In this document: positions 51,734 to 60,822 of the stretch, in pieces
Position numbering within the stretch: position 1 is the stretch's first letter
Layout of the letters: each line of letters opens with the position of its first letter
The notes under the pieces: generated by a model
Told to the model about the DNA's origin: nothing
Database searches by the model: none
What the model saw: only the letters and a program-made list of their open reading frames with translations
Source: Aureimonas sp. AU12
Lineage (GTDB): Bacteria > Pseudomonadota > Alphaproteobacteria > Rhizobiales > Rhizobiaceae
Assembly (NCBI RefSeq): GCF_001463705.1
Contig: NZ_BBWH01000043.1
Location: forward strand, 156,129-220,128
Direction of reading: 5' to 3'
DNA length: 64,000 nucleotides
Made by a program: the position numbers and the translations under genes

Positions 51734-52954
51734 ATGAGCGAAGAGTTCCACAAGGTCCGCCGCCTCCCGCCCTACGTGTTCGAGGAGGTCAACAAGAAGA
51801 AGGCCGCAGCCCGTGCGCGCGGCGTCGACATCATCGACCTCGGCATGGGCAATCCCGATCTGCCGACGCCGAAATTCGTCGTCGACAAGCTGTGCGAGGC
51901 GATCCGCGATCCGCGCACCCACCGCTATTCCGCCTCGAAGGGCATTGCCGGCCTTCGGCGCGCCCAGGCCGCCTATTACGAGCGGCGCTTCAACGTGAAG
52001 CTCAATCCCGACACGCAGATCGTCGCCGCGCTGGGGTCGAAGGAGGGCTTCGCCAACATGGCGCAGGCGATCACCGCCCCGGGTGACGTGGTGCTCTGCC
52101 CCAATCCGACCTACCCGATCCACGCCTTCGGCTTCCTGATGGCCGGCGGCACGATCCGCTCGATTCCCGCCAAGCCGGACGAGGACTTCCTGCGGGCGAT
52201 CGACCGCGCGGTGCGGCACTCGATCCCGAAACCGATCGCCATCATCCTGAACTACCCGTCGAACCCGACGGCCTACGAGGCGGATCTCGACTTCTACAAG
52301 GAGGTCGTGAAGTTCGCGCGCGAGAACGAGATCATCATTCTGTCCGACCTCGCCTATGCCGAGATCTTCTTCGACGGCGCGCCGCCGCCCTCGGTGCTGG
52401 AGGTGCCCGGCGCGATGGACGTGACGGTCGAGTTCACCTCGATGTCGAAGACCTTCTCGATGCCGGGCTGGCGCGTCGGCTTCGCGGTCGGCAACGAACG
52501 GCTGATCGCGGCGCTCGCCCGCGTCAAATCCTACCTCGACTACGGCGCGTTCACGCCGATCCAGGTCGCGGCGACGGCGGCGCTCAACGCCGGCGACGCG
52601 GCGGTCGAGGAGGTGCGCTCGATCTATCGTCACCGCCGCGACGTGATGGTCGAGTCGTTCGGACGCGCCGGTTTCGAGGTTCCGCCGCCGTCCTCCACCA
52701 TGTTCGCCTGGACCCAGATCCCCGAGCGCTTCCGCGCCATGGGCTCGCTGGAGTTCTCGAAGCTCCTCATCGAAAAGGCGGACGTGGCGGTCGCGCCCGG
52801 CATCGGCTTCGGCGAATACGGTGACGATTACGTCCGCATCGCGCTGGTGGAGAACGAGCACCGGCTGCGGCAGGCCGCGCGCAACATCAAGCGTTTCCTT
52901 GCGTCGGGCCACGATCCCGTCCAAAAGGCGTCGCTTGCCGGCGCAAGCCAGTAG
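51734..52954 (+). CDS. Class I/II aminotransferase (AlaC/DapL-like)
   Basis: 406 residues, PLP fold type I. The PLP lysine is K239 in SMSKTFSMPGWRVG; LNYPSNPTA and SDLAYAEIFFDG position the cofactor. The subgroup is the one called LL-diaminopimelate aminotransferase in many Rhizobiales annotations or AlaC, a glutamate-pyruvate aminotransferase, in E. coli; alanine synthesis is the safer reading since the DapL-specific activity cannot be seen. It directly precedes hom, glpX and recJ, a conserved order in the group. Confidence 0.9.
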   Translation: MSEEFHKVRRLPPYVFEEVNKKKAAARARGVDIIDLGMGNPDLPTPKFVVDKLCEAIRDPRTHRYSASKGIAGLRRAQAAYYERRFNVKLNPDTQIVAALGSKEGFANMAQAITAPGDVVLCPNPTYPIHAFGFLMAGGTIRSIPAKPDEDFLRAIDRAVRHSIPKPIAIILNYPSNPTAYEADLDFYKEVVKFARENEIIILSDLAYAEIFFDGAPPPSVLEVPGAMDVTVEFTSMSKTFSMPGWRVGFAVGNERLIAALARVKSYLDYGAFTPIQVAATAALNAGDAAVEEVRSIYRHRRDVMVESFGRAGFEVPPPSSTMFAWTQIPERFRAMGSLEFSKLLIEKADVAVAPGIGFGEYGDDYVRIALVENEHRLRQAARNIKRFLASGHDPVQKASLAGASQ

Positions 52955-53003
52955 ACGGACCTTTGCCGCGAGTCGCCCCGACCGCCAGCCTTCGAGGACT
53001 TCC

Positions 53004-54308
53004 ATGGATCGCCCGATGCGGCTCGGCTTGGCCGGGCTCGGAACGGTCGGCGCTTCGCTCGCCCGCCTGATCGCCTCCAAACGCGACGCCTACGCCCTCA
53101 AGGCGGGGCGACCCATCGACGTGGTCTCAGTCTCGGCGCGCGACCGCTCGAAGGATCGCGGCATCAACATGTCCGGCCTCGAATGGTTCGACGACCCGGT
53201 GTCGCTGGCGGCGCAGGCGGAGATCGATCTCTTCGTCGAACTCGTGGGCGGCTCGGAAGGGGCGGCGCTCGACAGCGTGAAGGCTGCGTTGAACCGCGGC
53301 ATTCCCGTCGTCACCGCCAACAAGGCGCTGCTCGCCCATCATGGCGTGCAACTCGCGAAGCTGGCGCAGCGCAAGGGCACGACGATCTTCTTCGAGGCGG
53401 CGGCGGCCGGCGGCATCCCGATTATCAAGACGATGCGAGAGGCGCTGCGCGGCAATTCGGTCAGTCGCGTCTACGGCATCCTCAACGGCACCTGCAACTA
53501 CATGCTGACCCGCATGGAGAAGGAGGGCATCGCCTTCGAGGACTGCCTCGCCGACGCGCAGCGACTCGGCTACGCGGAGGCCGATCCGACCTTCGACATC
53601 GGCGGCTTCGACGCCGCCCACAAGCTGGCGCTGCTGACCTCGCTCGCGTTCGGCTGCGAGATCGACCTCGAGTCGATCTTCATCGAGGGCATTTCCTCGG
53701 TGTCGAACGAGGACATCGAGGCGGCTGCGGAACTCGGCTACCGCATCAAGCTCCTGGCGGTGGCGCAACGCACCGAAACCGGGATCGAGCAGCGCGTGCA
53801 TCCCACGATGATCCCCGCCCATTCGGCGCTCGCGCAGGTGGACGGCGTGACCAACGCGGTGGCGGTCGACACCGATCTTCTCGGCTCGATCCTTCTGGTC
53901 GGCCCGGGCGCCGGCGGAAACGCCACGGCGTCGGCGGTTCTTTCCGACATCATCGACGCCGCGCAGGGCGTTCGCATGCCGACCTTCGCGGTCGATCCGG
54001 CCAGCCTCGTACCCTACAAGCGGGCGCGGATGAGGGCGCATGAAGGCGGCTACTACATTCGCCTCAGCGTCCTCGACCGGGTCGGCGCCTTCGCATCGAT
54101 CGCCCGTCGCATGGCGGAGAACGCGATTTCGCTGGAATCGATCGTGCAGCGCAAGCGCGAGGATGGCGGCGATCGCGAGACCGCGCCGGTGATCCTGATC
54201 ACCCACGAGACCACGGAAGCGGCGGTCCGCAAGGCGCTCGACGCCGTGTCGCGCGACGGGCATCTCAAGGGCGAACCCCGGATGATCCGGATCGAAACCC
54301 TCGATTGA
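53004..54308 (+). CDS. hom: Homoserine dehydrogenase
   Basis: 434 residues. Reduces aspartate semialdehyde to homoserine for threonine and methionine. NAD(P) loop GLAGLGTVGASLARLI (8-23); catalytic region NGTCNYMLTRM, YAEADPTFDIGGFDAAHKLALL; C-terminal ACT domain (about 350-434, YYIRLSVLDRVGAFASIARRMAE) for feedback by threonine. ATG 53004 opens right before the Rossmann strand. Follows the aminotransferase after 49 bp. Confidence 0.96.
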   Translation: MDRPMRLGLAGLGTVGASLARLIASKRDAYALKAGRPIDVVSVSARDRSKDRGINMSGLEWFDDPVSLAAQAEIDLFVELVGGSEGAALDSVKAALNRGIPVVTANKALLAHHGVQLAKLAQRKGTTIFFEAAAAGGIPIIKTMREALRGNSVSRVYGILNGTCNYMLTRMEKEGIAFEDCLADAQRLGYAEADPTFDIGGFDAAHKLALLTSLAFGCEIDLESIFIEGISSVSNEDIEAAAELGYRIKLLAVAQRTETGIEQRVHPTMIPAHSALAQVDGVTNAVAVDTDLLGSILLVGPGAGGNATASAVLSDIIDAAQGVRMPTFAVDPASLVPYKRARMRAHEGGYYIRLSVLDRVGAFASIARRMAENAISLESIVQRKREDGGDRETAPVILITHETTEAAVRKALDAVSRDGHLKGEPRMIRIETLD

Positions 54309-54404
54309 TCCGCGACCGTCGCGCGCCGGCCGTACGGGCCCGCCCGCTGTTGTTGCGTTTTCATGCAAGTCGGGCATACCAGTTCGAAACGGGGAGCTGA
54401 CGGC

Positions 54405-55394
54405 ATGGCGGACACGATGGACGATGGTGCGCAGTCGCTCGACCGGGTGTTGTCGATCGAGATCGCCCGCGTCACCGAGCGAGCCGCCGTGGCGGCCGCG
54501 ATGCTGCGCGGCCGGGGCGACGAGAAGGCGGCCGACCAGGCGGCGGTCGACGCCATGCGCGTCGAACTTGGTGCGCTGGCCATCAGTGGCACCATCGTCG
54601 TTGGCGAGGGCGAGCGAGATCAGGCGCCGATGCTCTTCATCGGCGAGGAGGTGGGCACCGGCGGCCTGCCGGTGGACATCGCGCTGGATCCGCTCGAAGG
54701 CACCACCATCTGCGCCAAGAACCTTCCGAACGCGCTGACGGTGATCGCCGTCGCCACGAAGGGCAGCCTTCTCCACGCGCCCGACGTCTACATGGAAAAG
54801 ATCGCGGTTGGCCCCGGCTATCCCGATGAGGTGGTGAGCCTCGAGCGCACGCCGCGCCAGAACATCGAGGCGCTGGCCGCCGCCAAGGGCGTGCCGGTCG
54901 GCCAGATCACCGCCTGCATCCTCGATCGCCCCCGCCATGCCAAGCTCATCGAGCAGATCCGCGCCACCGGCGCGTCGATCCGCCTGATCGGCGATGGTGA
55001 CGTGGCGGGCGTCATCCACACCACCGACCCCGAGGGCACCGGGATCGACATCTACATGGGTATCGGTGGGGCGCCCGAGGGCGTGCTCGCGGCCGCTGCG
55101 CTGCGCTGCATGGGCGGTCAGATGCAGGGGCGGCTCCAGCTCAACACCGTCGACAAGCGCATTCGCGCCGAGAAACTCGGCCTCGGCGATCCCGATCGGA
55201 TCTATCGCTTGCAGGACATGGCGGCCGGCGACGTCATCTTCGCGGCGACCGGGGTGACCGACGGCAACCTTCTCGACGGCGTTCGCATCTACGCCAACCG
55301 GATCGAGACGCACACGCTGGTGATGCGCGCGCAGTCGCGCACCATCCGCGACATCCGCGCGCGGCATTACGACCTCGACAAGTTCGGGCTCTGA
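54405..55394 (+). CDS. glpX: Class II fructose-1,6-bisphosphatase
   Basis: 329 residues. GlpX hydrolyses fructose 1,6-bisphosphate in gluconeogenesis, with Mg or Mn. GTIVVGEGERDQAPMLFIGEEVG (metal ligands), DPLEGTTICAKN and GIGGAPEGVLAAAALRCMGG are class hallmarks. ATG 54405 has GGGGAG eight bases upstream. Between hom and recJ, as in many Rhizobiales; the neighbour functions are otherwise unrelated. Confidence 0.96.
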   Translation: MADTMDDGAQSLDRVLSIEIARVTERAAVAAAMLRGRGDEKAADQAAVDAMRVELGALAISGTIVVGEGERDQAPMLFIGEEVGTGGLPVDIALDPLEGTTICAKNLPNALTVIAVATKGSLLHAPDVYMEKIAVGPGYPDEVVSLERTPRQNIEALAAAKGVPVGQITACILDRPRHAKLIEQIRATGASIRLIGDGDVAGVIHTTDPEGTGIDIYMGIGGAPEGVLAAAALRCMGGQMQGRLQLNTVDKRIRAEKLGLGDPDRIYRLQDMAAGDVIFAATGVTDGNLLDGVRIYANRIETHTLVMRAQSRTIRDIRARHYDLDKFGL

Positions 55395-55410
55395 CGCCCA
55401 TCAGGCTTTC

Positions 55411-57207
55411 ATGACCGATCCCCATCGGACGTTTCTCGGCGTCGAGCGATCCGCGACCGGGCGGCGCTGGGTCCATGCTCTGAACCTGCGCGCCGAAGCG
55501 ACCGCCGGGCGCATGGCGCGCGAGAGCAACGTTCCCGACCTCGTGGCGCGCGTGCTGGCGGCGCGCGGCGTCGAGGCCGACGAAGCGCCACGCTTCCTCG
55601 ATCCGACGATCCGCGACCTCATGCCGGATCCATCGACGCTGACGCAGATGGACGTGGCGGCCGCGCGCCTTGCCGACGCCGTGGAGCGCCGCGAGGGCAT
55701 CGCGATCTTCGGCGACTACGACGTCGACGGCGCGGCCTCGGCGGCCCTCCTGCACCGGTATCTCCGGCACATGGGCATCGATGCGCCCATCCGCATTCCC
55801 GACCGGGTCACCGAGGGCTACGGGCCGAACCCGCATGCAATGCGCGACATGGCGGCGGCCGGCGCGACGCTCATCGTCACCGTCGATTGCGGCACCGGCA
55901 GTTTCGATGCCCTCGAAGCCGCACGCGCGATCGGCGTCGATGTCCTTGTTCTCGATCACCACCAGACCGGCCCGGCGCTGCCGCCGGCCGTCGCCATCGT
56001 CAATCCGAACCGGCAGGACGATCTTTCGGGGCAGGGGCATCTCTGCGCCGCTGGTGTCGTGTTCATGACGCTCGTCGCCGTCTCGCGCGAGCTGCGCCGA
56101 CGCGGTCATTCCCCGGCCTCCCTGCCGAACATCCTCGACGATCTCGACATCGTGGCGTTGGCCACCGTCTGCGACGTGGTGCCTCTGATCGGCTTCAACC
56201 GCGCGCTGGTGGTGCGCGGTCTCGTTCGCATGCGCTCGCTCGAAAATGCCGGGCTGAAGGCGTTGGCGGAGGTCTCGCGGCTGGCCGGGCCGATCGACAC
56301 GTTTCATCTCGGCTTCCTGCTGGGGCCGCGCATCAATGCCGGCGGGCGGATCGGCGAAGCCCATCTCGGCAGCCGCCTCCTGACGATCCGCGATGCCGGC
56401 GAGGCGCACGAACTGGCCGAGCAACTCCATCTCCTCAATGCCGAACGACAGGCCATGGAGAAGGACATGCTGGCCGAGGCGGAGCACGAGGTGCGCACCG
56501 AGATCGGCAACGGGACCGGCCCCGCCATCCTCGTCGCGGGAGGTGCGAACTGGCATCCCGGCATCGTCGGGCTGATCGCGGCGCGCCTGCGCGAACGCTT
56601 CGCGCGCCCGGCCTTCGCCATTTCCTTCGACGCCAAAGGTCGCGGCACCGGCTCGGGTCGCTCGATCCCCGGTTTCGACATCGGGGGCTTCGTGCGTCGC
56701 GCGGTCGAGGACGGCATTCTGGTAAAGGGCGGCGGCCACGGCATGGCGGCGGGACTGACGATCGAGCGCGAGCGGCTGGCGGATTTCCGCGCCGCCGCTG
56801 AGGATCAGGCCCGAGAGACCGTGACCCGGCTGATGGCGAACGACCTCCTGCGCTTCGATGGCGCGGTCAGCGCCGTGGGCCTGACGACCGCGCTGGTCGA
56901 GAAGCTCGAACGGGCCGGCCCGTTCGGCGCCGGCCATGCACAGCCGCTTTTCGCTCTGCCGCGTCACCGGCTCGTCTCGGCCCTGGAAGTCGGCACCGGC
57001 GGCCACGTGAAGGCGACGCTGCGATCGGCCGACGGGGCGGACGCATCCGCGATCGCGTTCCGGGCCGTGGGTTCGCCGCTCGGAGATGCGTTGATGCGCA
57101 ATCGCGACCGTCTCGTCCATGCCGCGGGAACGCTGTCGATCGACCGGTATCAGGGGCGGGAGAAGGTGTCGGTTCGGATCACGGACATCGGCGAAGCGCC
57201 GGTCTGA
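55411..57207 (+). CDS. recJ: Single-stranded-DNA-specific exonuclease RecJ
   Basis: 598 residues. 5'-3' exonuclease in RecF-type recombination and mismatch repair. DHH-domain motifs: FGDYDVDGAASAALL (100-114, D102, D104, D106), LDHHQTG (181-187), and later GRIGEAHLGS, with the DHHA1 part GGANWHPGIVGLIAARL and GGGHGMAAGLTI. The C-terminal OB domain is present. ATG 55411 lies 16 bp after glpX. Confidence 0.96.
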   Translation: MTDPHRTFLGVERSATGRRWVHALNLRAEATAGRMARESNVPDLVARVLAARGVEADEAPRFLDPTIRDLMPDPSTLTQMDVAAARLADAVERREGIAIFGDYDVDGAASAALLHRYLRHMGIDAPIRIPDRVTEGYGPNPHAMRDMAAAGATLIVTVDCGTGSFDALEAARAIGVDVLVLDHHQTGPALPPAVAIVNPNRQDDLSGQGHLCAAGVVFMTLVAVSRELRRRGHSPASLPNILDDLDIVALATVCDVVPLIGFNRALVVRGLVRMRSLENAGLKALAEVSRLAGPIDTFHLGFLLGPRINAGGRIGEAHLGSRLLTIRDAGEAHELAEQLHLLNAERQAMEKDMLAEAEHEVRTEIGNGTGPAILVAGGANWHPGIVGLIAARLRERFARPAFAISFDAKGRGTGSGRSIPGFDIGGFVRRAVEDGILVKGGGHGMAAGLTIERERLADFRAAAEDQARETVTRLMANDLLRFDGAVSAVGLTTALVEKLERAGPFGAGHAQPLFALPRHRLVSALEVGTGGHVKATLRSADGADASAIAFRAVGSPLGDALMRNRDRLVHAAGTLSIDRYQGREKVSVRITDIGEAPV

Positions 57208-57333
57208 CGACCCGATGCGGCACATCCGAAGCAACGAAACGCGGCGCGGAAGCAAGCGGGACGAATCACATCGTGCCGATCAGAAAACCTGATCGGGACG
57301 ATGCGCAACTGAAGTAATTCAGAAGAAAAAGGG

Positions 57334-57408
57334 TGGTACGCCCAAGGAGAATCGAACTCCTCTCTCCACCGTGAAAGGGTGGCGTCCTAACCGATAGACG
57401 ATGGGCGC
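57334..57408 (-). tRNA. tRNA-Glu (anticodon TTC)
   Basis: Cloverleaf on the minus strand from 57408 to 57334 with acceptor GCGCCCA/TGGGCGT, anticodon stem CCACC/GGTGG with loop CTTTCAC (anticodon TTC), T-arm GAGTTCGATTC and encoded CCA (57336-57334). A T-rich stretch (TTTTTCTTC on the minus strand) follows. Its promoter is at 57420-57448. Confidence 0.97.
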
Positions 57409-57419
57409 GGACAAACGGG

Positions 57420-57448
57420 TCTATAAGACGAGTCGCGGACTGGCGCAA
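57420..57448 (-). promoter_or_regulatory. Promoter of tRNA-Glu
   Basis: On the minus strand: TTGCGC (-35, 57448-57443), 17 bp spacer, TATAGA (-10, 57425-57420), 11 bases before the mature 5' end. Confidence 0.6.
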
Positions 57449-57461
57449 CCCGCTTTTTGCA

Positions 57462-58562
57462 TCAACCGTCCTGTTTGATGGCGGCCATGCGACGGGTCCG
57501 GCACGGCCAGTTCCAGTCGCGGTTCGGGCCGACGTCGATATGGATCGCGGCCGTGTGGCAATAGGTGCCGACGCCCCCGCGACCGGGCAGGGCGCGCACG
57601 AACTTGGCGACTTCGAGCCCGTTGGCGCCGGGCACGTGGAGGTCCGCCGCCTTGCATGCCATGTGCATGGACGCCTTGGCGCCGTTCACTCTTCGATTGT
57701 GCGCGGGCGAGCGGAAACCGGAGGTGATGACCACCTTCTGCTTGAAGCGATTCTCGATCTGGCTGATGAGGCCCATCAGATTGCTGTCGAAGCAGTTGGT
57801 GACGACATCCTCGCGCTGGATCATCAGGCCGCTCGGCGCGAGACGCGCGATGCCGGAGAGCGAGGCGATCTGGTAGCTGCCGCCGATATCGTCCATCAGC
57901 TCCGAATCGACGGATGCGCGCTGGCCGATTTCGAAGAGGGATTTGGGATCGACGCCGGGCAGGGAATTGCCGCCGGCCTCATTGTCCGACCCCTTCGTCT
58001 GAAGAACCACCACGCGGCGGCTCTTGCCGGCCTCGGCGTTCTTCAGAGGCGTCTTGGCCTCGGCCTGCGTGAAGAGCGAGGCGTAGAGCGAGCTCTCGGA
58101 GGCTTTGCCACCCCGGTTGGGGGTTGCGTAGGCGGCGACGGCAGGGGCGGAGGTTCGCGTCATTAAGGCGGAAGGCTGGATGCCACCTGTCGCGCCGGCT
58201 TCGGCCTCGACGGCCGCATCCGCGGTTTTAGCTAGTTGCCGACCGGTCTCCGATGTGGCGAGGGCCGCCACCTGGGTCTCGGACGCTTCGATCACGGCGG
58301 CTACCGTTTTCTCTTCCGGCGCGTCCGCAGGCTTCGCGGCGTCCACCTTGGCGATTTCGCCCGTGGTCTGATCCTTGGGAAGACCGGTCGCCGCGGATGT
58401 TGAGGAGGCCGTGGGCGCGAAACCGAACGAGGCGCTTTCATCGACCGCCGACACGCAGCCACCGATCATCGGCATCATCAGCACGCAGGCGGCAGCCAAG
58501 CCGCGACCTGCAAGGCGCGCACGCGCCGCGGAGACTTGATACTCTATCAAATGGTCGTCCAC
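57462..58562 (-). CDS. Lipoprotein with C-terminal M15A/DUF882-type peptidase domain
   Basis: 366 residues. Hydrophobic segment 18-34 with MIGGC as lipobox (C36); a low-complexity Ala/Ser/Thr linker to about 240; then a YcbK-like zinc peptidase domain (SGFRSPAHNRRVNG, SMHMACKAADLHV, IHIDVGPNRDWNW) with the expected His-Asp-His ligands. Such enzymes trim peptidoglycan cross-links or stem peptides. GTG 58562 is the only upstream start, but GAGAGG touches it directly, so a TTG four codons later is possible. Its promoter is at 58684-58712. Confidence 0.85.
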   Translation of the reverse strand: MDDHLIEYQVSAARARLAGRGLAAACVLMMPMIGGCVSAVDESASFGFAPTASSTSAATGLPKDQTTGEIAKVDAAKPADAPEEKTVAAVIEASETQVAALATSETGRQLAKTADAAVEAEAGATGGIQPSALMTRTSAPAVAAYATPNRGGKASESSLYASLFTQAEAKTPLKNAEAGKSRRVVVLQTKGSDNEAGGNSLPGVDPKSLFEIGQRASVDSELMDDIGGSYQIASLSGIARLAPSGLMIQREDVVTNCFDSNLMGLISQIENRFKQKVVITSGFRSPAHNRRVNGAKASMHMACKAADLHVPGANGLEVAKFVRALPGRGGVGTYCHTAAIHIDVGPNRDWNWPCRTRRMAAIKQDG

Positions 58563-58683
58563 CCTCTCGGCGTCGATCTCTCGACGTGAACGGCCGCAGA
58601 GGCCAACTGGCGCCCGCGACCGAAGTCTGACCCGAACCCGAAGGTCCCCATCCTTCGACCCCTAGGGGCGGATGTCCGGGCAC

Positions 58684-58712
58684 ATTACAAAACGTTCACT
58701 ACTGTGGCACAA
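58684..58712 (-). promoter_or_regulatory. Probable promoter of M15-type peptidase gene
   Basis: On the minus strand: TTGTGC (-35, 58712-58707), 17 bp spacer, TGTAAT (-10, 58689-58684). It gives a leader of about 115 bases that holds the palindrome CCCCTAGGGG and a GAAGG/CCTTC hairpin. Confidence 0.5.
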
Positions 58713-58735
58713 GTGTGGCGTGAGAGTCGATGCTC

Positions 58736-59176
58736 TCACCACTTGCCGGTATTGGCCATCGAAACCCACGGCTCTGCGGGCGCTTTGCTTTCGCCGCGCT
58801 GCAGCAACTCGATGGAGATATTGTCGGGCGATTTGACGAAGGCCATCCGACCGTCGCGCGGCGGGCGGTTGATCGTGACGCCTGCATCCATCAAGGACTG
58901 GCACGTGGCGTAGATATCGTCGACCTCGTAGGCGAGATGGCCGAAATTTCGGCCCGTTCCATAGTCCTCGGGGTCCCAGTTGTAGGTCAGTTCGACGAGG
59001 GGAGCGGCATGCTCGCGGCCTGCCTCCACGTCGTCCCGCGCCGCAAGGAAGATCAGCGTGAACCGACCGCCCTCGCTCTCCGTCCGGCGCACTTCCGTCA
59101 TGCCCATCTTGTTGCAGAAGAAGTCGAGCGAACGATCGATGTCCGCAATTCGAACCATGGTGTGCAGGTAGCGCAT
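58736..59176 (-). CDS. gloA: Lactoylglutathione lyase (glyoxalase I)
   Basis: 146 residues. Converts the methylglyoxal-glutathione hemithioacetal to S-lactoylglutathione. MRYLHTMVRIADIDRSLDFF gives the first metal His; VELTYNWDPEDYGTGRNFGHLAYEVDDI gives the Glu and second His; ISIELLQRGE the last Glu. ATG 59176 has GGAGAGAGAG upstream. It lies upstream of the M15-type gene, which has its own promoter, and is divergent from the cold-shock gene. Confidence 0.95.
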   Translation of the reverse strand: MRYLHTMVRIADIDRSLDFFCNKMGMTEVRRTESEGGRFTLIFLAARDDVEAGREHAAPLVELTYNWDPEDYGTGRNFGHLAYEVDDIYATCQSLMDAGVTINRPPRDGRMAFVKSPDNISIELLQRGESKAPAEPWVSMANTGKW

Positions 59177-59515
59177 GAAACTCTCTCTCCGGTGGATCCT
59201 CGGCGAGGTAGCGCGACGGGTGCCCGCGCCAAGTCGGCAGGGAACTCCATCCCGGACCCTTATGGTCGCGAAAGATGTTGCCAAGCTTGCGGGTTTCGCC
59301 CTGCCGACGGTGGCTTTCTCGCTGGTTTTCGAAGAAAGTGAGGTTGCGAGGATTCACAAACTCACCTTGTAATCTATTCTGAAACCAACGGTGATCGATC
59401 GAGGGACGGTACGACAGGTGCGAACGCTTTGGTCATGGGCTCGGCTCGCCCGCCTTTCCGTAGCGACCCCGTCGACGGTATCCGCGGCCTTCTCGCAGAA
59501 CAGGCTGGCAGCCCG
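59177..59515. promoter_or_regulatory. Divergent intergenic region gloA / cold-shock gene (339 bp)
   Basis: No separate gene is seen. For the plus strand, TTGCGA (59344-59349), 18 bp spacer and TGTAAT (59368-59373) make a plausible promoter, with start near 59380 and so an untranslated leader of about 135 bases before ATG 59516. Long leaders are typical of cspA-type mRNAs. If translation starts at ATG 59435 instead, the leader is about 55 bases. No obvious promoter for gloA. Confidence 0.45.
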
Positions 59516-60091
59516 ATGACGGAACGCATTCCCGACACCCTGTCGGGCCTTGACGAGGTCGAGGCGACGATACTCGACCTTGACGTGGTGTCGGGTCACA
59601 TCAAGTGGTTCGACGTCGCGAAGGGCTTCGGCTTCATCGTACCGGATGATGGTTCGGGCGACATTCTCCTGCATGTCACGTGTCTGCGCCGGGACGGGTT
59701 CTCGACCGTGCTGGAGGGCGCCCGCATCGTCTGCGAAGTGCAGCGCGGCGACCGCGGGCTGCAGGCCTTCCGCGTGCTGTCGATGGACCAGTCGACCGCG
59801 ACACTTCCGGCTCGCAGCACCTCGCCGAAGGCACAGGTCGATGTCGTCGCGACGAGCGACCTGGAGCCGGCGACGGTCAAGTGGTTCAACCGGACGAAGG
59901 GATATGGCTTCGTCTCGCGCGGGACCGGAACCGAAGACATCTTCGTCCACATGGAAACGCTGCGCCGCTTCGGCATGACCGAGTTGCGCCCGGGCCAGGA
60001 GGTTCTCGTGCGGTTCGGGCCGGGGTCGAAGGGGCTGATGGCCGCCGAGGTCCATCCCGCCGATGGTCCCGCCCGGGCGGGAGCACACTGA
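59516..60091 (+). CDS. Double cold-shock-domain protein
   Basis: 191 residues with two cold-shock domains: CSD1 about 24-90 (GHIKWFDVAKGFGFIVP, DILLHVTCL) and CSD2 about 118-180 (ATVKWFNRTKGYGFVS, DIFVHMETL). Both have RNP-1 (KGFGF, KGYGF); the RNP-2-like VHM is exact in CSD2 and altered to LHV in CSD1. Two-domain Csp proteins are usual in Rhizobiales and bind single-stranded RNA or DNA. Start ATG 59516 is assumed; ATG 59435 would add 27 residues. Its stop overlaps the DUF192 ATG (TGATG). Confidence 0.88.
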   Translation: MTERIPDTLSGLDEVEATILDLDVVSGHIKWFDVAKGFGFIVPDDGSGDILLHVTCLRRDGFSTVLEGARIVCEVQRGDRGLQAFRVLSMDQSTATLPARSTSPKAQVDVVATSDLEPATVKWFNRTKGYGFVSRGTGTEDIFVHMETLRRFGMTELRPGQEVLVRFGPGSKGLMAAEVHPADGPARAGAH

Positions 60092-60570
60092 TGATCGCCT
60101 CGATCCGCCGCAACAAGGCCGTCCTCGCCATCATCCTTCTTTTGGCGGTCACCTCCTACTTCGTCTTCACCTCCGGCTCGTCGGGCTCCAATGCCACGCT
60201 CGTCACCGCGTCCGGGCGCCACCCGATCGCCGTCGAACTCGCCGATACGCCGGAGGCACGCGAGATCGGGCTGATGAATCGGGACCGGATGGCGAAAGAC
60301 AGCGGCATGCTGTTCGACTTCGACGAGACGCGCGAGGTCACGATGTGGATGAAGAACACCCTCATCCCGCTGGATATGCTGTTCATGGACCACAATGGTC
60401 GCGTCTTGCGCATCGCCGCCAACGCCCAGCCTTTGTCGCTGTCGCTGATTCCCTCCGGTGCGCCTGTTCAATACGTTCTGGAACTGAACGGCGGCGCTGC
60501 GGCGACCTACGGCACCAAGGTCGGCGATCGGCTGGAGCATCCGATCATCACCAACCCGAACACGCCCTGA
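60091..60570 (+). CDS. DUF192 secreted or membrane-anchored protein
   Basis: 159 residues. N-terminal membrane segment (about 11-29), then DUF192: VELADTPEAREIGLMNRDRM, GMLFDFDETREVTMWMKNTLIPLDMLFMD and VLELNGGAAATYGTKVGDRL. DUF192 proteins are small beta-barrel extracytoplasmic proteins of unknown function. The ATG overlaps the cold-shock stop by one base (TGATG), so the two proteins are made from one mRNA. Confidence 0.9.
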   Translation: MIASIRRNKAVLAIILLLAVTSYFVFTSGSSGSNATLVTASGRHPIAVELADTPEAREIGLMNRDRMAKDSGMLFDFDETREVTMWMKNTLIPLDMLFMDHNGRVLRIAANAQPLSLSLIPSGAPVQYVLELNGGAAATYGTKVGDRLEHPIITNPNTP

Positions 60571-60635
60571 GACCTTAGATCGCGCCGCTACAAGTAGCGG
60601 ATACGGCCTTCTTCCAGCCATTGCGTGCCGCGCCC

Positions 60636-60666
60636 TTGACCGACCCCGGCGGGCAGGGCATATCAC
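60636..60666 (+). promoter_or_regulatory. Probable promoter of tRNA-Pro
   Basis: TTGACC (60636-60641) and TATCAC (60661-60666, spacer 19) or ATATCA (60660-60665, spacer 18), about 28 bases before the mature tRNA-Pro. Confidence 0.5.
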
Positions 60667-60693
60667 GGTCCGTTCCCGTCCGCCGGGACCGTT

Positions 60694-60770
<77 letters not shown>

Positions 60771-60822
60771 TTCGTCCGGCGCCGCGAGAATCCAGACTTG
60801 GCGTCGGAGCGGAGTTCCTGAC

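Noticed and set aside
55234..57255. A 673-codon open frame antisense to recJ
   Set aside because: Shadow of recJ, whose DHH motifs are intact.
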